The notes under the pieces are model-generated. The model did no database searches. It had not been told where the DNA came from and saw nothing but the letters and a program-made list of their open reading frames with translations. Position numbers and translations under genes: made by a program. Positions 1 to 8,354 of a DNA stretch of 64,000 bases are shown here, in pieces (position 1 is the stretch's first letter; the number at the start of each line of letters is the position of its first letter). The DNA is from Phycisphaerales bacterium (GTDB lineage: Bacteria > Planctomycetota > Phycisphaerae > Phycisphaerales > UBA1924): NCBI GenBank assembly GCA_020846975.1, contig JADLCX010000041.1, forward strand, positions 1-64,000, written 5' to 3'.

Positions 1-24
1 CCCCCCCCCCCCCCCCCCCCCCCC
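1..24. repeat. 24-nt poly-C tract at the window edge
   Basis: The first 24 bases are all C. It may continue to the left of the window. It could be a real homopolymer, since runs of 8-11 C or G recur in this genome, or a sequencing or assembly artefact at a difficult spot. Confidence 0.9.
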
Positions 25-164
25 GCGCGTGGCTCGCCGGACGTGAATCCCGCCGGGGGGCGCCACCGGAACATCCAGACCCGCGGCGGCATCGAACCGG
101 TAGAACCAGTACCCGGACACCGTCACGCGGCCAGAGACCGTGCGGGGTTTGCCCCCCTTCCCCC
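25..164 (-). CDS. Possible partial CDS running off the left edge, unknown product
   Basis: On the minus strand one frame reads through this stretch with coding-like composition, including the segment [20 protein letters not shown], and then enters the poly-C tract as poly-glycine. The frame is open to the window edge. No convincing start was found: GTG codons lie near 128 and 120, and upstream there are only low-complexity glycine/arginine codons. If real, the gene is divergent from msrBA, whose start is at 220. Family not recognised. The call rests only on the look of about 40 residues. Confidence 0.3.
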
Positions 165-219
165 CTCCCCCCCTCCTCCCGCCATCCCCCCGTCCTGCAC
201 CGATCGATGGAGCCGACGC

Positions 220-1347
220 ATGAAAGCAGCCTTGATCTTCGCCGCGATTCTGGTCGTTTCGATCGGAACGGGCGCGGCGGTTTTCGCGTACTCGGCGATG
301 CGGCAGCCTTCCGTGCCGGACGCCAAGGGCAAGAGCCAACCGGATATGAAATCAACGACGCCGTCCAAACCCTCCGACGCACCATCCGGCCCGCGATACA
401 GCAAGTCCGGGTATGACATCACGCCGTTGACCGAGGCGGGAGTCGAGGAGCTTGCTCGCAAACTGACACCCGAGCAGCGGGAGATCATGCTCGCCAAGGG
501 GACCGAGCGGGCGTTCTGCGAGAAGACTCTGCACGACAACAAGAAGGCCGGGACGTATGTCTGCCGCCTGTGCGCGCTGCCGCTGTTCTCGTCGGATGCC
601 AAGTTCGATTCCGGCACGGGTTGGCCGAGCTTCTACCAGCCGGTGGACAAGGACCACGTCCGGTACAAGCAGGATGAGAGCCACGGGATGTTGCGGACCG
701 AGATCATGTGCAACCGCTGCGGCGGGCATCTCGGCCATGTTTTCGAGGATGGGCCGAGGCCGACGGGGCTTCGCTTCTGCCTGAACTCGGCCTCGCTGGA
801 GTTCTTCGAGAAGAAGGACGGCAAGATCGAGTTGCCGGCGGCGGCGCAGCCGGTGAAGGTTCAGGCGGCGTACTTCGCGGGCGGGTGCTTCTGGGGCGTG
901 GAGGACCGCTTCCAGCAGTTGCCGGGCGTGATCGACGCGGTGAGCGGGTATATGGGCGGCAAGAGCAAGGATCCGACGTATAAGCAGGTGTGCAACGGCG
1001 ACACGGAGCACGCGGAGACCGTGCGCATCGTGTTCGACCCGGCGAAGATCAGCTACCGGCAACTGCTGGAGAAGTTCTTCAAGTTCCACGACCCGACACA
1101 GCTCAACCGCCAGGGGCCGGACTTCGGCGACCAATACCGCTCGGCGATCTTCACCGTCGGATCCGAGCAGGCCGCCGCGGCGAAGTCGTTCATCGAGGAG
1201 CAGGCCAAGACCGACCGCTTCAAGGGTCGCAAGATCGAGACCGAGGTTCGAGATGCTCAGAAGGCGGGCAAGTTCTACGAGGCCGAGGAGTATCACCAGG
1301 ACTACCACCTCAAGCACGGCGGGCACTGCCCGATGCCGGGGGAGTGA
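220..1347 (+). CDS. msrBA: Membrane-anchored MsrB-MsrA fusion, methionine sulfoxide reductase
   Basis: Repairs both R- and S-methionine sulfoxide in oxidised proteins, probably outside the cytoplasm. The 375-residue product starts with a signal peptide or anchor (about residues 3-25) and a Pro/Ser/Lys linker. The MsrB domain (65-197) has zinc cysteines in CRLC (115, 118) and CNRC (164, 167) and the catalytic Cys187 in RFCLNS. The MsrA domain (216-375) has the catalytic GGCFWG motif (Cys223) and the C-terminal [10 protein letters not shown] segment. The frame is open back to 43, but the ATG at 220 directly precedes the hydrophobic signal, so I chose it. The B-then-A order is one of two known fusion orders. 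The exported location suggests envelope protein repair. The gene converges on the zinc-ribbon gene ending at 1400. Confidence 0.93.
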   Translation: MKAALIFAAILVVSIGTGAAVFAYSAMRQPSVPDAKGKSQPDMKSTTPSKPSDAPSGPRYSKSGYDITPLTEAGVEELARKLTPEQREIMLAKGTERAFCEKTLHDNKKAGTYVCRLCALPLFSSDAKFDSGTGWPSFYQPVDKDHVRYKQDESHGMLRTEIMCNRCGGHLGHVFEDGPRPTGLRFCLNSASLEFFEKKDGKIELPAAAQPVKVQAAYFAGGCFWGVEDRFQQLPGVIDAVSGYMGGKSKDPTYKQVCNGDTEHAETVRIVFDPAKISYRQLLEKFFKFHDPTQLNRQGPDFGDQYRSAIFTVGSEQAAAAKSFIEEQAKTDRFKGRKIETEVRDAQKAGKFYEAEEYHQDYHLKHGGHCPMPGE

Positions 1348-1399
1348 GGGTCAGCGAGGGCACGATTCCGTTTGGCCGCACGCCAGCGATACGCGAGAG

Positions 1400-2011
1400 T
1401 CATTGTGAGGCGGCAGTCCCGCACTCGGGGCAGATGATCGGCGCTCCGTCGCGTGCGACCGCGCCGCGAAGGTCGTAGCGGCAGCGGGCGCAGTGGCCGG
1501 GAAAAACCCGCCTTCGGCGGAGGGCCAGGCACGCGACGGGGGCGACGCTCGCGAGGGTGGCCAGGAGCCAGAGCCGCACCCCGCACACCGGCCCCGGCGC
1601 ATACCAGCCGAAACGCCATGGCGGCCAGGTCGGGAACATGTTGTCCACGGTCGCCCACGCGAGCACTCGAGAGTTGGGGTCGGAGTTGGGGGCGGAAAAA
1701 CTCCCGGTGTACACCAACATGCTGTGGAGGAACAGGCCGCCGCGCCCAAACATGAAGTGCGTCTCGTCACGCTCCTGGGACGGGCGCGAGCCGGCCATGG
1801 CGGCTCGCGGTCGAGCGGGACCGGCGCTGAAAACGCTCCACTCGACGAAGTACGACAACCCGCAAACCGCCCAAGCGCCAATCGCGAGCACAAGCGACGA
1901 GATCGTGAGCAGGCGGAGACGGGCTGCACGCACCGCCGCGCGCACCGCCCTGTCGTCATGGTCTGCTTGCGCCGACAGGGACGATCGTGTATCCTGCGAG
2001 GATGAGCTCAT
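1400..2011 (-). CDS. Membrane protein with C-terminal zinc ribbon, unknown function
   Basis: A 203-residue protein if translation starts at the ATG at 2011, which is preceded by AGAAGGTGA, a good ribosome site. It has one hydrophobic segment near residues 30-55 and a second near 145-165. A C-terminal zinc ribbon of the form CxxCxYDLRG...CPECG follows; the YDLRG-CPECG pairing is common in planctomycete small membrane proteins. No enzymatic motif. The start overlaps the divergent cyclophilin gene: ATG on each strand lies in the palindrome ATGAGCTCAT (2002-2011). The family is recognisable by pattern, but its role is unknown. Confidence 0.75.
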   Translation of the reverse strand: MSSSSQDTRSSLSAQADHDDRAVRAAVRAARLRLLTISSLVLAIGAWAVCGLSYFVEWSVFSAGPARPRAAMAGSRPSQERDETHFMFGRGGLFLHSMLVYTGSFSAPNSDPNSRVLAWATVDNMFPTWPPWRFGWYAPGPVCGVRLWLLATLASVAPVACLALRRRRVFPGHCARCRYDLRGAVARDGAPIICPECGTAASQ

Positions 2012-2670
2012 CCGTTCACCTTCTGTTTCTCGCCACCGCGACCCTCGCATCGCTGCTTGGCTGCGCTCAATCTCGTACGCCCGCACCCACTCACCTAGCG
2101 TACGACCGGTCGAGCATCGTCGTCCTTGTCCAGACCTCCGCCGGCGACATCACGCTCGAGCTCGACCCTGTGAACGCGCCGATCTCGGTCGGTAACTTCC
2201 TGAACCACGCGGCCAAGGGGGACTATGACGGCACGGTGTTTCACCGCGTCATTCCGACGTTTGTGATCCAGGGCGGCGGATGGACGTTTGACCCGGCGAC
2301 GAAGATGCTCGCGGATCGCGGCAAGGCCGAGAAGGATGCCGGGCGGCCGGACGGCACGATCATCAACGAGTGGCGGAACGGGCTGAAGAACGTGCGCGGC
2401 ACGATCGCGTGGGCTCGCGAGAGCGACCCGGACACGGCGACGCGCGAGTTCTACATCAACGTGGCCGATAACCCGAAACTCGACACGGCGCGGGAGAAGA
2501 CCGGGAACGCCGGGTACGCGGTGTTCGGCCGCGTGGTCGCGGGGATGGACGTGGTGGATGCAATCAAGTCCGGGCGCACCGAGGCAAGGCCGGACATCGT
2601 CTCGGATGGTGAAGGGCTGAAGGATGTGCCGGTGGAACCGGTCACCGTCCTGCGGATCATCCGGGAATAG
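1987..2670 (+). CDS. Cyclophilin-type peptidyl-prolyl isomerase, lipoprotein
   Basis: Catalyses cis-trans isomerisation of proline bonds during folding of exported proteins. It has a signal peptide with lipobox LLGC, so it is predicted to be lipid-anchored outside the inner membrane. The cyclophilin domain follows, with FHRVIPTFVIQGG (catalytic Arg), an insertion typical of bacterial forms, and AVFGRVVAGMDVVD near the end. I used GTG at 1987, preceded by AGGGA at a good distance; ATG at 2002 would give a signal peptide five residues shorter. Both put the 5' end across the start of the divergent zinc-ribbon gene, so the two cannot have independent leaders. Confidence 0.9.
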   Translation: MYPARMSSSVHLLFLATATLASLLGCAQSRTPAPTHLAYDRSSIVVLVQTSAGDITLELDPVNAPISVGNFLNHAAKGDYDGTVFHRVIPTFVIQGGGWTFDPATKMLADRGKAEKDAGRPDGTIINEWRNGLKNVRGTIAWARESDPDTATREFYINVADNPKLDTAREKTGNAGYAVFGRVVAGMDVVDAIKSGRTEARPDIVSDGEGLKDVPVEPVTVLRIIRE

Positions 2671-2868
2671 CCGTATGTTAAACCAAGCGGAACCCCGGGC
2701 GCCTCATCGACGCTGGATGGGCCATCCGCAACTTTCGACACCGTGTTGTCCCCTCTTTGCGGTTTTGCGACAACTCATGGCAACCGCTCTCCAACTGGTG
2801 CGTTGTGCCGGGTGCGGGTGGGCTGTCCGCGGCGTGAGTCGCGGAACCGCAACACGAAGGGATGAGCC

Positions 2869-3708
2869 ATGCTGAGGTCTGTGATCGGTTCGACGATGGC
2901 GCTGTTGGTGATGGCGGGAAGCGCGTCCGCGAGCGCGTGGATGCAGCCGCCGCCGGATGTCGGACAGCCACCCGTCCCCACCCCGCCACGCGGCGAGTTC
3001 GCGCCCGACCGTGATGCCGAACAACCACCCGGGCCACGCAGGTTCAGATCGAGGATGGAGGGCGCGGACCCCGGTGCGCCGAGCGAGCGTGCCGAGCGTC
3101 CGCGACCTCGCGGACGCGGACATGGCCGGCGCCCGCACGATGATCTGGCGGATCGGCGCGGGCCGAGGTGCGCGTGCTTCCGAGATCGCCCCGGCCCGCC
3201 GCGGGGTCGCGTCGACGGTCCCCCGCACCACGATGAACTGCGCGGGCGACCTCCGATGCCGCCCCGCCCCGACTCGATGGGTCCGGATACCCCGCGACGC
3301 CGCGGCGAGATGCGCGGCGGTCCAGAGCGCGGTGGGCCTGGGGGATTCGGTCCGGGCCCGCGCGGCCCGGGCGGACCCGGCGGCCGCGGGTTCGGTCCGC
3401 CCGAACCTCGCCCGCTTCCTCCTCTCGGCGCGCGCGGCCAGCGCGGCCCGGAGTTCGATCGTGGACATGGCGAGTTCGACGATCGCGCGTTCGCTCCGCG
3501 AGGCGGGCCGGGACCGGGCCCTCGGGGCCCGGAGGGCATGAGACCGCGCCCGAATCGCGATGATGGCGGGCCTCGCCGAGACGGACCCCGGGGGCCGCAA
3601 CGCGGTGACGACCGGTTTGATCGCTCCCCGCGCGAGACAGAGCCTTCGGACAAGGCCCCAACTCCCGCGAAAAAACCCGGAATGGACGCGGCTCGCGATG
3701 GCCATTGA
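2869..3708 (+). CDS. Secreted Pro/Gly/Arg-rich low-complexity protein
   Basis: The 279-residue product begins with a clear signal peptide (MLRSVIGSTMALLVMAGSAS) after the ribosome site GAAGGGA, seven bases before the ATG. The mature part is almost entirely proline, glycine, arginine and aspartate, with many GPRGP and RGGP runs and one isolated CAC motif near residue 100. It has no recognisable domain. Very long antisense frames cover the same DNA on the minus strand. They are by-products of the G/C-rich composition, and the signal peptide plus ribosome site favour the plus strand. The protein is probably an intrinsically disordered envelope component. Confidence 0.65.
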   Translation: MLRSVIGSTMALLVMAGSASASAWMQPPPDVGQPPVPTPPRGEFAPDRDAEQPPGPRRFRSRMEGADPGAPSERAERPRPRGRGHGRRPHDDLADRRGPRCACFRDRPGPPRGRVDGPPHHDELRGRPPMPPRPDSMGPDTPRRRGEMRGGPERGGPGGFGPGPRGPGGPGGRGFGPPEPRPLPPLGARGQRGPEFDRGHGEFDDRAFAPRGGPGPGPRGPEGMRPRPNRDDGGPRRDGPRGPQRGDDRFDRSPRETEPSDKAPTPAKKPGMDAARDGH

Positions 3709-3826
3709 CGGATGATCGACCAACCCGATCGTTCGCGGTCGAGGCGTGATGCCACGACCGCGGAGGGCGAAGGACGATGCGGACCCGCGCCGTCCTTCGC
3801 CGGTCTTCGGCCCGTACCCTCCGGCG

Positions 3827-4336
3827 ATGAGCGAACCCTCGATCCGAATCCGCGCGGCCGCGCCGAGCGATGTGCCGTTGATCCTCTCCTTGATCCGCGA
3901 ACTGGCCGAGTACGAGCGAGCGCCGGAGCAGGCGGTGGCGACGCCGGAGTTGATCCACCAGCACCTGTTCGGCGCAGGGCTCGGGCGCGGTCCGACCGCC
4001 GAGTGCGTGATCGGCGAGATCGGCGGCCGCGCCGAGGGGTTCGCGCTGTTCTTCCGCAACTTCTCGACGTGGCTGGGTAAGCCGGGGCTCTACCTCGAGG
4101 ACCTGTTCGTACGTCCGAACACTCGAGGGCGAGGGCTCGGCAAGGCTCTGTTCCTGCATGTGGCACGGCTCGCGCTCGAACGCGACTGCGGCCGCATGGA
4201 GTGGTCGGTGCTCGACTGGAACACGCCGGCGATCAACTTCTACAAGTCGCAAGGAGCGACCGCGATGGATGGGTGGACCGTGCACAGGCTCGACCGACAG
4301 GGCTTGGAACGACTCAAGCACTCTTCGCGGGCCTGA
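3827..4336 (+). CDS. GNAT-family N-acetyltransferase, diamine acetyltransferase-like
   Basis: Acetyl-CoA-dependent acetyl transfer. The 169-residue protein fits the spermidine/diamine acetyltransferase-like branch: IRAAAPSDVPLILSLIRELA at the N-terminus, then LYLEDLFVRPNTRGRGLGKAL carrying the RGRGLG pyrophosphate loop of motif A, then the WNTPAINFYKSQGA end with the conserved NFY. The substrate cannot be told from sequence; polyamines or small amines are typical. The frame extends 27 codons upstream, but those codons are low complexity, so I start at the ATG at 3827. It converges on the RRM gene, with a terminator between them. Confidence 0.88.
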   Translation: MSEPSIRIRAAAPSDVPLILSLIRELAEYERAPEQAVATPELIHQHLFGAGLGRGPTAECVIGEIGGRAEGFALFFRNFSTWLGKPGLYLEDLFVRPNTRGRGLGKALFLHVARLALERDCGRMEWSVLDWNTPAINFYKSQGATAMDGWTVHRLDRQGLERLKHSSRA

Positions 4337-4375
4337 TGCTGATCTCGATCCGCTCGGCATCGAGCGAATCGGCGT

Positions 4376-4414
4376 CAAAAACGACAACCCCGCGCCGAGT
4401 TCGACGCGGGGTTG
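4376..4414 (-). terminator. Rho-independent terminator of the RRM gene
   Basis: Perfect 10-bp stem (CAACCCCGCG, 4385-4394, with CGCGGGGTTG, 4405-4414) around a 10-nt loop. On the minus strand it is followed, after three bases, by five T residues (4377-4381). It lies 50 bases past the RRM stop codon. Confidence 0.85.
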
Positions 4415-4464
4415 CACGATTCAAGGTGACACTTCACTCCGTGATCAACACGGAGCGAAAGGGC

Positions 4465-4806
4465 TTACCAGCCGCCGCGGCCTCCGCCGGAGCGACCACC
4501 TCCGCCGCCGCCGCCACCCGAGCGGCCCCAACCGCCGCCGCCACCGCCGCCGCGAGCGCCCTCGGTCTTCGGACGGGCCTCGTTGACGGTGAGGTCACGG
4601 CCATCGAGCTTCTTGCCGTTCATGCCCTCGATCGCGGCCTTGGCCTGGCCGTCGTCGGACATCTCGACGAAGCCGAACCCGCGCGGACGGCCCGTCTCGC
4701 GGTCCATGACGAGCTGAGCGGAGGAGACGGTTCCGAACGCCTCGAACGCCTCGCGAAGAGCGGCCTCGGTGGTGCTGAACGAGAGATTGCCAACGTAGAG
4801 CTTCAT
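4465..4806 (-). CDS. RRM-type glycine-rich RNA-binding protein
   Basis: A 113-residue single RNA-recognition-motif protein: RNP2 LYVGNL at residues 3-8, RNP1 RGFGFVEM at 42-49, then a tail of glycine with scattered Arg, Ser and Trp from about residue 83. This is the architecture of bacterial (cyanobacterial-type) glycine-rich RNA-binding proteins, often linked to cold or stress response. The ribosome site GGAGAG lies just upstream of the ATG. The gene has its own TATAAT promoter with a leader of about 115 nt, and a strong terminator, so it is monocistronic and probably highly expressed. RNA targets are unknown. Confidence 0.93.
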   Translation of the reverse strand: MKLYVGNLSFSTTEAALREAFEAFGTVSSAQLVMDRETGRPRGFGFVEMSDDGQAKAAIEGMNGKKLDGRDLTVNEARPKTEGARGGGGGGGWGRSGGGGGGGGRSGGGRGGW

Positions 4807-4929
4807 ATGCTCTCCAGATTCCTTGCCCGAAACTTGCTTGAAACCGTGCTGAAACTCGGGCGAGGTCCGGCGTCGGCTGATTCAAAGCGAGCCGTCCAAG
4901 GCGGACGACCCAGATCTTCGACCAGCTTG

Positions 4930-4935
4930 ATTATA
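4930..4935 (-). promoter_or_regulatory. Promoter -10 box (TATAAT) for the RRM gene
   Basis: A perfect TATAAT on the minus strand in GCTATAATCAAG. No consensus -35 lies at 16-18 bp; TTGTTT is too far, at 25 bp. The site lies about 125 bp upstream of the ATG, which implies a long 5' leader, as seen for cold-regulated RNA-binding protein genes. Confidence 0.6.
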
Positions 4936-4962
4936 GCAAGGGTGTCACCGGGGTAGAAGGAA

Positions 4963-4990
4963 ACAACTTACCCCTCCACCTATTGAGGGG
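4963..4990 (-). terminator. Possible terminator after the AlkP-superfamily gene
   Basis: Hairpin with CCCCTC (4971-4976) and GAGGGG (4985-4990) and an 8-nt loop, just after the stop at 5006. The trailing bases are only moderately T-rich on the minus strand (TAAGTTGTTT). It lies upstream of the RRM promoter on the same strand and would insulate it. Confidence 0.45.
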
Positions 4991-5005
4991 AATGCACTTG
5001 GGCGG

Positions 5006-6148
5006 TCATTTTTGGGGGTGGACGACCCAGGGCAGCACCGCGCCGGCCCTTGGTTCCGCGACCTGAAAATCCTTGCCCAGAAGTGCCGCAAGTGTCGATG
5101 CCACTTGGGATTGCGTCACGCGCGGACAGTTCATCCGCTCGCCCAGCGCGGGCGTATCGGGCCCGAGAACCGCGATCCAGATCGCGTCGGAGCCGGGGTG
5201 TCGGGGTCCGTGATTGCACCAATCTCGGTGCGCCTGGGCCGGCTCGGGACCGCGAACATCGCCGCGGCCGTGGTCGGGACAGACAATCAGCGAGGTCTGG
5301 TCGGCGTACTCCGGGATGGACTGGATCGTGGTCCAAAGTTCCTGCAAGTAGCGATCGGCGCGGGTCGCGGCGTTCAGGTAGTCGCCGTACCGGCACTCGT
5401 GGCCCCACTCGTCGGTCTCGCCGAGGCCGAGGAACACGGCGCGCGGTTTGTTCGCCCTGATCCACTCCATCGCGGGGATGAACACCATCGAATCAAACGC
5501 CGCGCCACCCCAGCGGTACGGCGTCTCGGCGCGGACACGGTTCATGGTTTCGATCACCGGCGTCAACTTGCCGCACGTGATCGGCCCGCAGCCGTTGTCC
5601 ACCGGGAACTCGCAGCGCTCGGTGTTGAAGATGTAGGAGAACATGTCCCACGCGCCGAACGCGGCGACCCTGCCGCGGAACTCGGGTTGCCCGTGCAGCC
5701 ATTCCAGCACCGTGGGATTGGGGTTCCAGACCTTGCTGTTCCCCTTGATCGCCGGCTCGGCAAAGCCGCACAGGGTCTCGGCGTAGCCGGGATAGGAGAC
5801 ACCGATACCGTTGGTGACATCCGCTTCGGAAGCCTTGTAACGGTTGCCGAAGACCTGGCCCTGCGACGCGATGGTGGTCCAGAAGAACGGCATGAGCACG
5901 GCGCGTCGCTCCTCCGGCGTGTCGCGCCAGTATGTCCGCTTCACCGCATCGGCGTCGGCGACGTGGTTCTCCTTGCTGATGAGCGCTTCATCCGCGCCGG
6001 AAAAGACCTCCTGCCAGCGCAGGCCGTCGAGCATGACCAGAAAGACGTTGCGGGTCTTGAGCGCGGGCGCGGGATGGGGCGACTGGGCGCCCACGCCGCG
6101 AGTCGGCACGAGCGTCACGAGCACGACCAGAACGAGCAATACACGCAT
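5006..6148 (-). CDS. Exported alkaline phosphatase-superfamily hydrolase (phosphodiesterase/sulfatase type)
   Basis: A 380-residue metal-dependent hydrolase acting on phosphate or sulfate esters outside the cytoplasm. The start at 6148 has GAGGAG seven bases upstream and gives a signal peptide (MRVLLVLVVLVTLV). The fold signature is NVFLVMLDGLRWQEVFSGAD (first metal Asp), then a T/S nucleophile region, GETDEWGHECRYGDY (Asp and His) and SLIVCPDHGRGD (Asp-His), with a late His in CNHGPRHPGSDA. These match the type I phosphodiesterase / metalloenzyme group more than classical PhoA. The longer open frame upstream (to 6490) overlaps the divergent dinB-like gene and is not coding. Substrate unknown. 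Confidence 0.85.
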   Translation of the reverse strand: MRVLLVLVVLVTLVPTRGVGAQSPHPAPALKTRNVFLVMLDGLRWQEVFSGADEALISKENHVADADAVKRTYWRDTPEERRAVLMPFFWTTIASQGQVFGNRYKASEADVTNGIGVSYPGYAETLCGFAEPAIKGNSKVWNPNPTVLEWLHGQPEFRGRVAAFGAWDMFSYIFNTERCEFPVDNGCGPITCGKLTPVIETMNRVRAETPYRWGGAAFDSMVFIPAMEWIRANKPRAVFLGLGETDEWGHECRYGDYLNAATRADRYLQELWTTIQSIPEYADQTSLIVCPDHGRGDVRGPEPAQAHRDWCNHGPRHPGSDAIWIAVLGPDTPALGERMNCPRVTQSQVASTLAALLGKDFQVAEPRAGAVLPWVVHPQK

Positions 6149-6247
6149 GATCGACTCCTCGGCAGGCCCGTCAGCGTAGCGGTCCAGTCCGCAGCCCAAC
6201 GGCCTGCCTATCGCCGCGCGGCCCGGGCCGGGCGGTAAACTGTGCAC

Positions 6248-6721
6248 ATGGAACGCCAGATGCTCCTGAACCAGTGGGACGAGTTGTGGCAATCGGGCCT
6301 GTGGGCCGCTCCGCTCTCCAAGGCGGTCGAGGACCTGACGCCCAAGCAGGCCGCGTGGAAGCCGGATGTTGATTCGCTGGGCGGCGAGAACGCCCGCGTG
6401 CACTCCATCTGGCAGCACGTCAACCACATGCTGTTCTGGCGCGAGGTCGCGCTGCGGCGGACGATGGGCGGGCCGTCGCCCAACGAGCACGAGGTGGCGT
6501 CACGGAACTGGGATGCACCGGAAGGCCCGCTCGAAGTGACGGAGTCGAACTGGTCGCGGACCTGCCAGCAGCTCGCCGATTCGCAGCAACAGGTGCACGG
6601 GGCCCTGGCCGATCCCAATACGCCGATCGAGCGGCTGCGGTACCTGATCGCGCACGACTGCTACCACCTGGGTCAGATCATGATGCTGCGGGGGATGATG
6701 GGGTTGAAGGCGATCGAGTGA
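6248..6721 (+). CDS. DinB-family putative metal-dependent protein
   Basis: A four-helix-bundle protein of the DinB/YfiT group, 157 residues from the ATG at 6248 (a GTG two codons earlier is possible). Metal-ligand histidines fit WQHVNHMLFWRE near residue 60 and IAHDCYHLGQIMML near the end, the usual three-histidine pattern. Relatives include mycothiol- and bacillithiol-dependent transferases and many proteins of unknown role, so the reaction is open. It ends 25 bp before the C25 protease gene on the same strand, suggesting co-transcription up to the terminator at 8256. Confidence 0.85.
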   Translation: MERQMLLNQWDELWQSGLWAAPLSKAVEDLTPKQAAWKPDVDSLGGENARVHSIWQHVNHMLFWREVALRRTMGGPSPNEHEVASRNWDAPEGPLEVTESNWSRTCQQLADSQQQVHGALADPNTPIERLRYLIAHDCYHLGQIMMLRGMMGLKAIE

Positions 6722-6746
6722 TCGCGAAGTGTCGGAGGAATCCACG

Positions 6747-8228
6747 GTGAGTTACAGCCGGAGCCGGGCCGCGTGCCTGTTCACCATCGCCGGACTCTTG
6801 AGCGTGACCGGAACGGGTTTCGCGGATGCCGCCGGCACGGGCCGCGCGACCGCGGACGCGTGCTGCGAGGCGATGATCATCGTCACGCCCCGAGCGTTCC
6901 GGGAGGAAGTCGATCGCTATGTCGCCGCCGTGGAGCCGCGAAGGCGTCAAGACTGCCGCTTCCAGATCGATGTCGCGGAACTCGAGACCATCCTCGACGC
7001 GGCGACCACCGGGGACGATGCAGAGAAGGTCAAACGCTTCCTCGTGGCCCGCGGCAAGCGGATCAACGAAGCGAACGATACACGCGGCTGCCGGTTGCGC
7101 TACGTGCTGCTGGTCGGCGATGCCGACATCTTCCCCGTCCGCTACATGTGCTTGGACCGCAACACCGACGCCGCGTTCAACTGCGCGTTCTATCCGAGCG
7201 ATCTGTACTACGCCGACCTGTTCAAGGCCGATGGGTCGTTCGAGGACTGGAACGCCAACAAAGATGGCTTCCATGCCGGCTACTTCGGCGAGGTCCGCGG
7301 CGAGCACAACAAGTCCGACCCGATCAACTTCGACGGCATCGACTACAAGCCCGATGTGGCCGTTGGGAGGTGGCCGGTGAGCCGAAAGGCCGACCTGCGA
7401 ACGGTCATCGACAAGACGATCGCCTACGAGCAGGGGTTGCTCCAGACCCGCTCCTCGGAATCGCCCCGAGCCAAGGCGACCGCCGCCATGATCGCTGTCG
7501 GAGGCTGGGTCGAGAACACGGGCCCGATGGACGCCATGGCGGCCAGACTCGGCGAGAGGTGGCTGATCGAGCGGCGGTACGAGGGCCGCGGAGATCAGGG
7601 CAAGCCCCCCACCGCCGACGAAGTCGTCTCGCTTCTCAACCAGCACGCGCAACTGGTGTTCCATAGCGGCCACGGAGGGCCCGACGGATGGGAGCGATCG
7701 CTCGGGGTGCGCAACATCCCGGAACTCACCAACGCCGCGCACCCGGCGATCGTGCTCAGCGCGGGCTGCTCTACCGCGTATTTCGCGACGCTCCCGCCGT
7801 ACGAAGCGTACTTGGACGCCAACGGGGTTGAGCACAAGGGCACCGACGAGGGCGAAGTGTTCACATCACCGCCGCCGCCCCCCGGTTGCTACGCCGGGGG
7901 CGCCCACAATCGCACCGGGTTCGGCGAGGCGCTCCTGCGCGACGGACCGAACGGAGGCGCGGGCGCCGTTGCCTACTTCGGCTGCAACACCGGCAGCCAG
8001 CCGTGCGGCATGACGCTCCTCGAAGGGTTCGCCGACGCGATCGGCTCATCCAGGCCCGGCGACCCGCCCAAGCGCCTCGGCGACTGCTGGATCCACGCCG
8101 TCAACTACTACCACGAGCACCAGCGCCTCACCGAGCTCAAGCCCAACAACGACTGGTACCCGCCCAGCATCTTCTTCCAGGGCATGAAGTTCATGCTCTT
8201 CGGCGATCCCTCGATCCCGATGCCGTAG
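6747..8228 (+). CDS. Secreted gingipain-like (C25/caspase-fold) cysteine peptidase
   Basis: The 493-residue exported protein starts at GTG 6747, six bases after GGAGGAA; the upstream GTG at 6729 lacks such a site. A signal peptide ends near residue 30. The catalytic dyad fits His309 in FHSGHGGPDGW and Cys341 in LSAGCSTAYF, the 32-residue spacing and flanking hydrophobic strands expected of clan CD enzymes. YVLLVGDADIFPVRYM and VAVGRWPVSRK match the gingipain N-terminal subdomain. It has no Ig-like or sorting domain after the catalytic part, unlike true gingipains. A strong terminator follows. Substrate unknown. Confidence 0.85.
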   Translation: MSYSRSRAACLFTIAGLLSVTGTGFADAAGTGRATADACCEAMIIVTPRAFREEVDRYVAAVEPRRRQDCRFQIDVAELETILDAATTGDDAEKVKRFLVARGKRINEANDTRGCRLRYVLLVGDADIFPVRYMCLDRNTDAAFNCAFYPSDLYYADLFKADGSFEDWNANKDGFHAGYFGEVRGEHNKSDPINFDGIDYKPDVAVGRWPVSRKADLRTVIDKTIAYEQGLLQTRSSESPRAKATAAMIAVGGWVENTGPMDAMAARLGERWLIERRYEGRGDQGKPPTADEVVSLLNQHAQLVFHSGHGGPDGWERSLGVRNIPELTNAAHPAIVLSAGCSTAYFATLPPYEAYLDANGVEHKGTDEGEVFTSPPPPPGCYAGGAHNRTGFGEALLRDGPNGGAGAVAYFGCNTGSQPCGMTLLEGFADAIGSSRPGDPPKRLGDCWIHAVNYYHEHQRLTELKPNNDWYPPSIFFQGMKFMLFGDPSIPMP

Positions 8229-8255
8229 CGGTGGCATGGGCATCCTTGCGTCTGG

Positions 8256-8294
8256 GCCGCTTCGACCGCTCAATGCGGTCGAAGCGGCTTTCCC
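8256..8294 (+). terminator. Strong rho-independent terminator after the C25 peptidase gene
   Basis: Perfect 13-bp stem (GCCGCTTCGACCG, 8256-8268, with CGGTCGAAGCGGC, 8276-8288), 7-nt loop, then TTT. The T-tract is short but the stem is very stable. Confidence 0.8.
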
Positions 8295-8354
8295 GGGTTG
8301 CTTGTCCGGCACCAGAAAACCGGCAAGGACGCCGATGCCACGCAACAATGCGGC

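Noticed and set aside
2704..4166. Long minus-strand ORFs opposite the secreted Pro/Gly/Arg-rich protein and the GNAT gene
   Set aside because: They are shadows of G/C-rich codons on the plus strand, overlap two supported genes and lack signals of their own.
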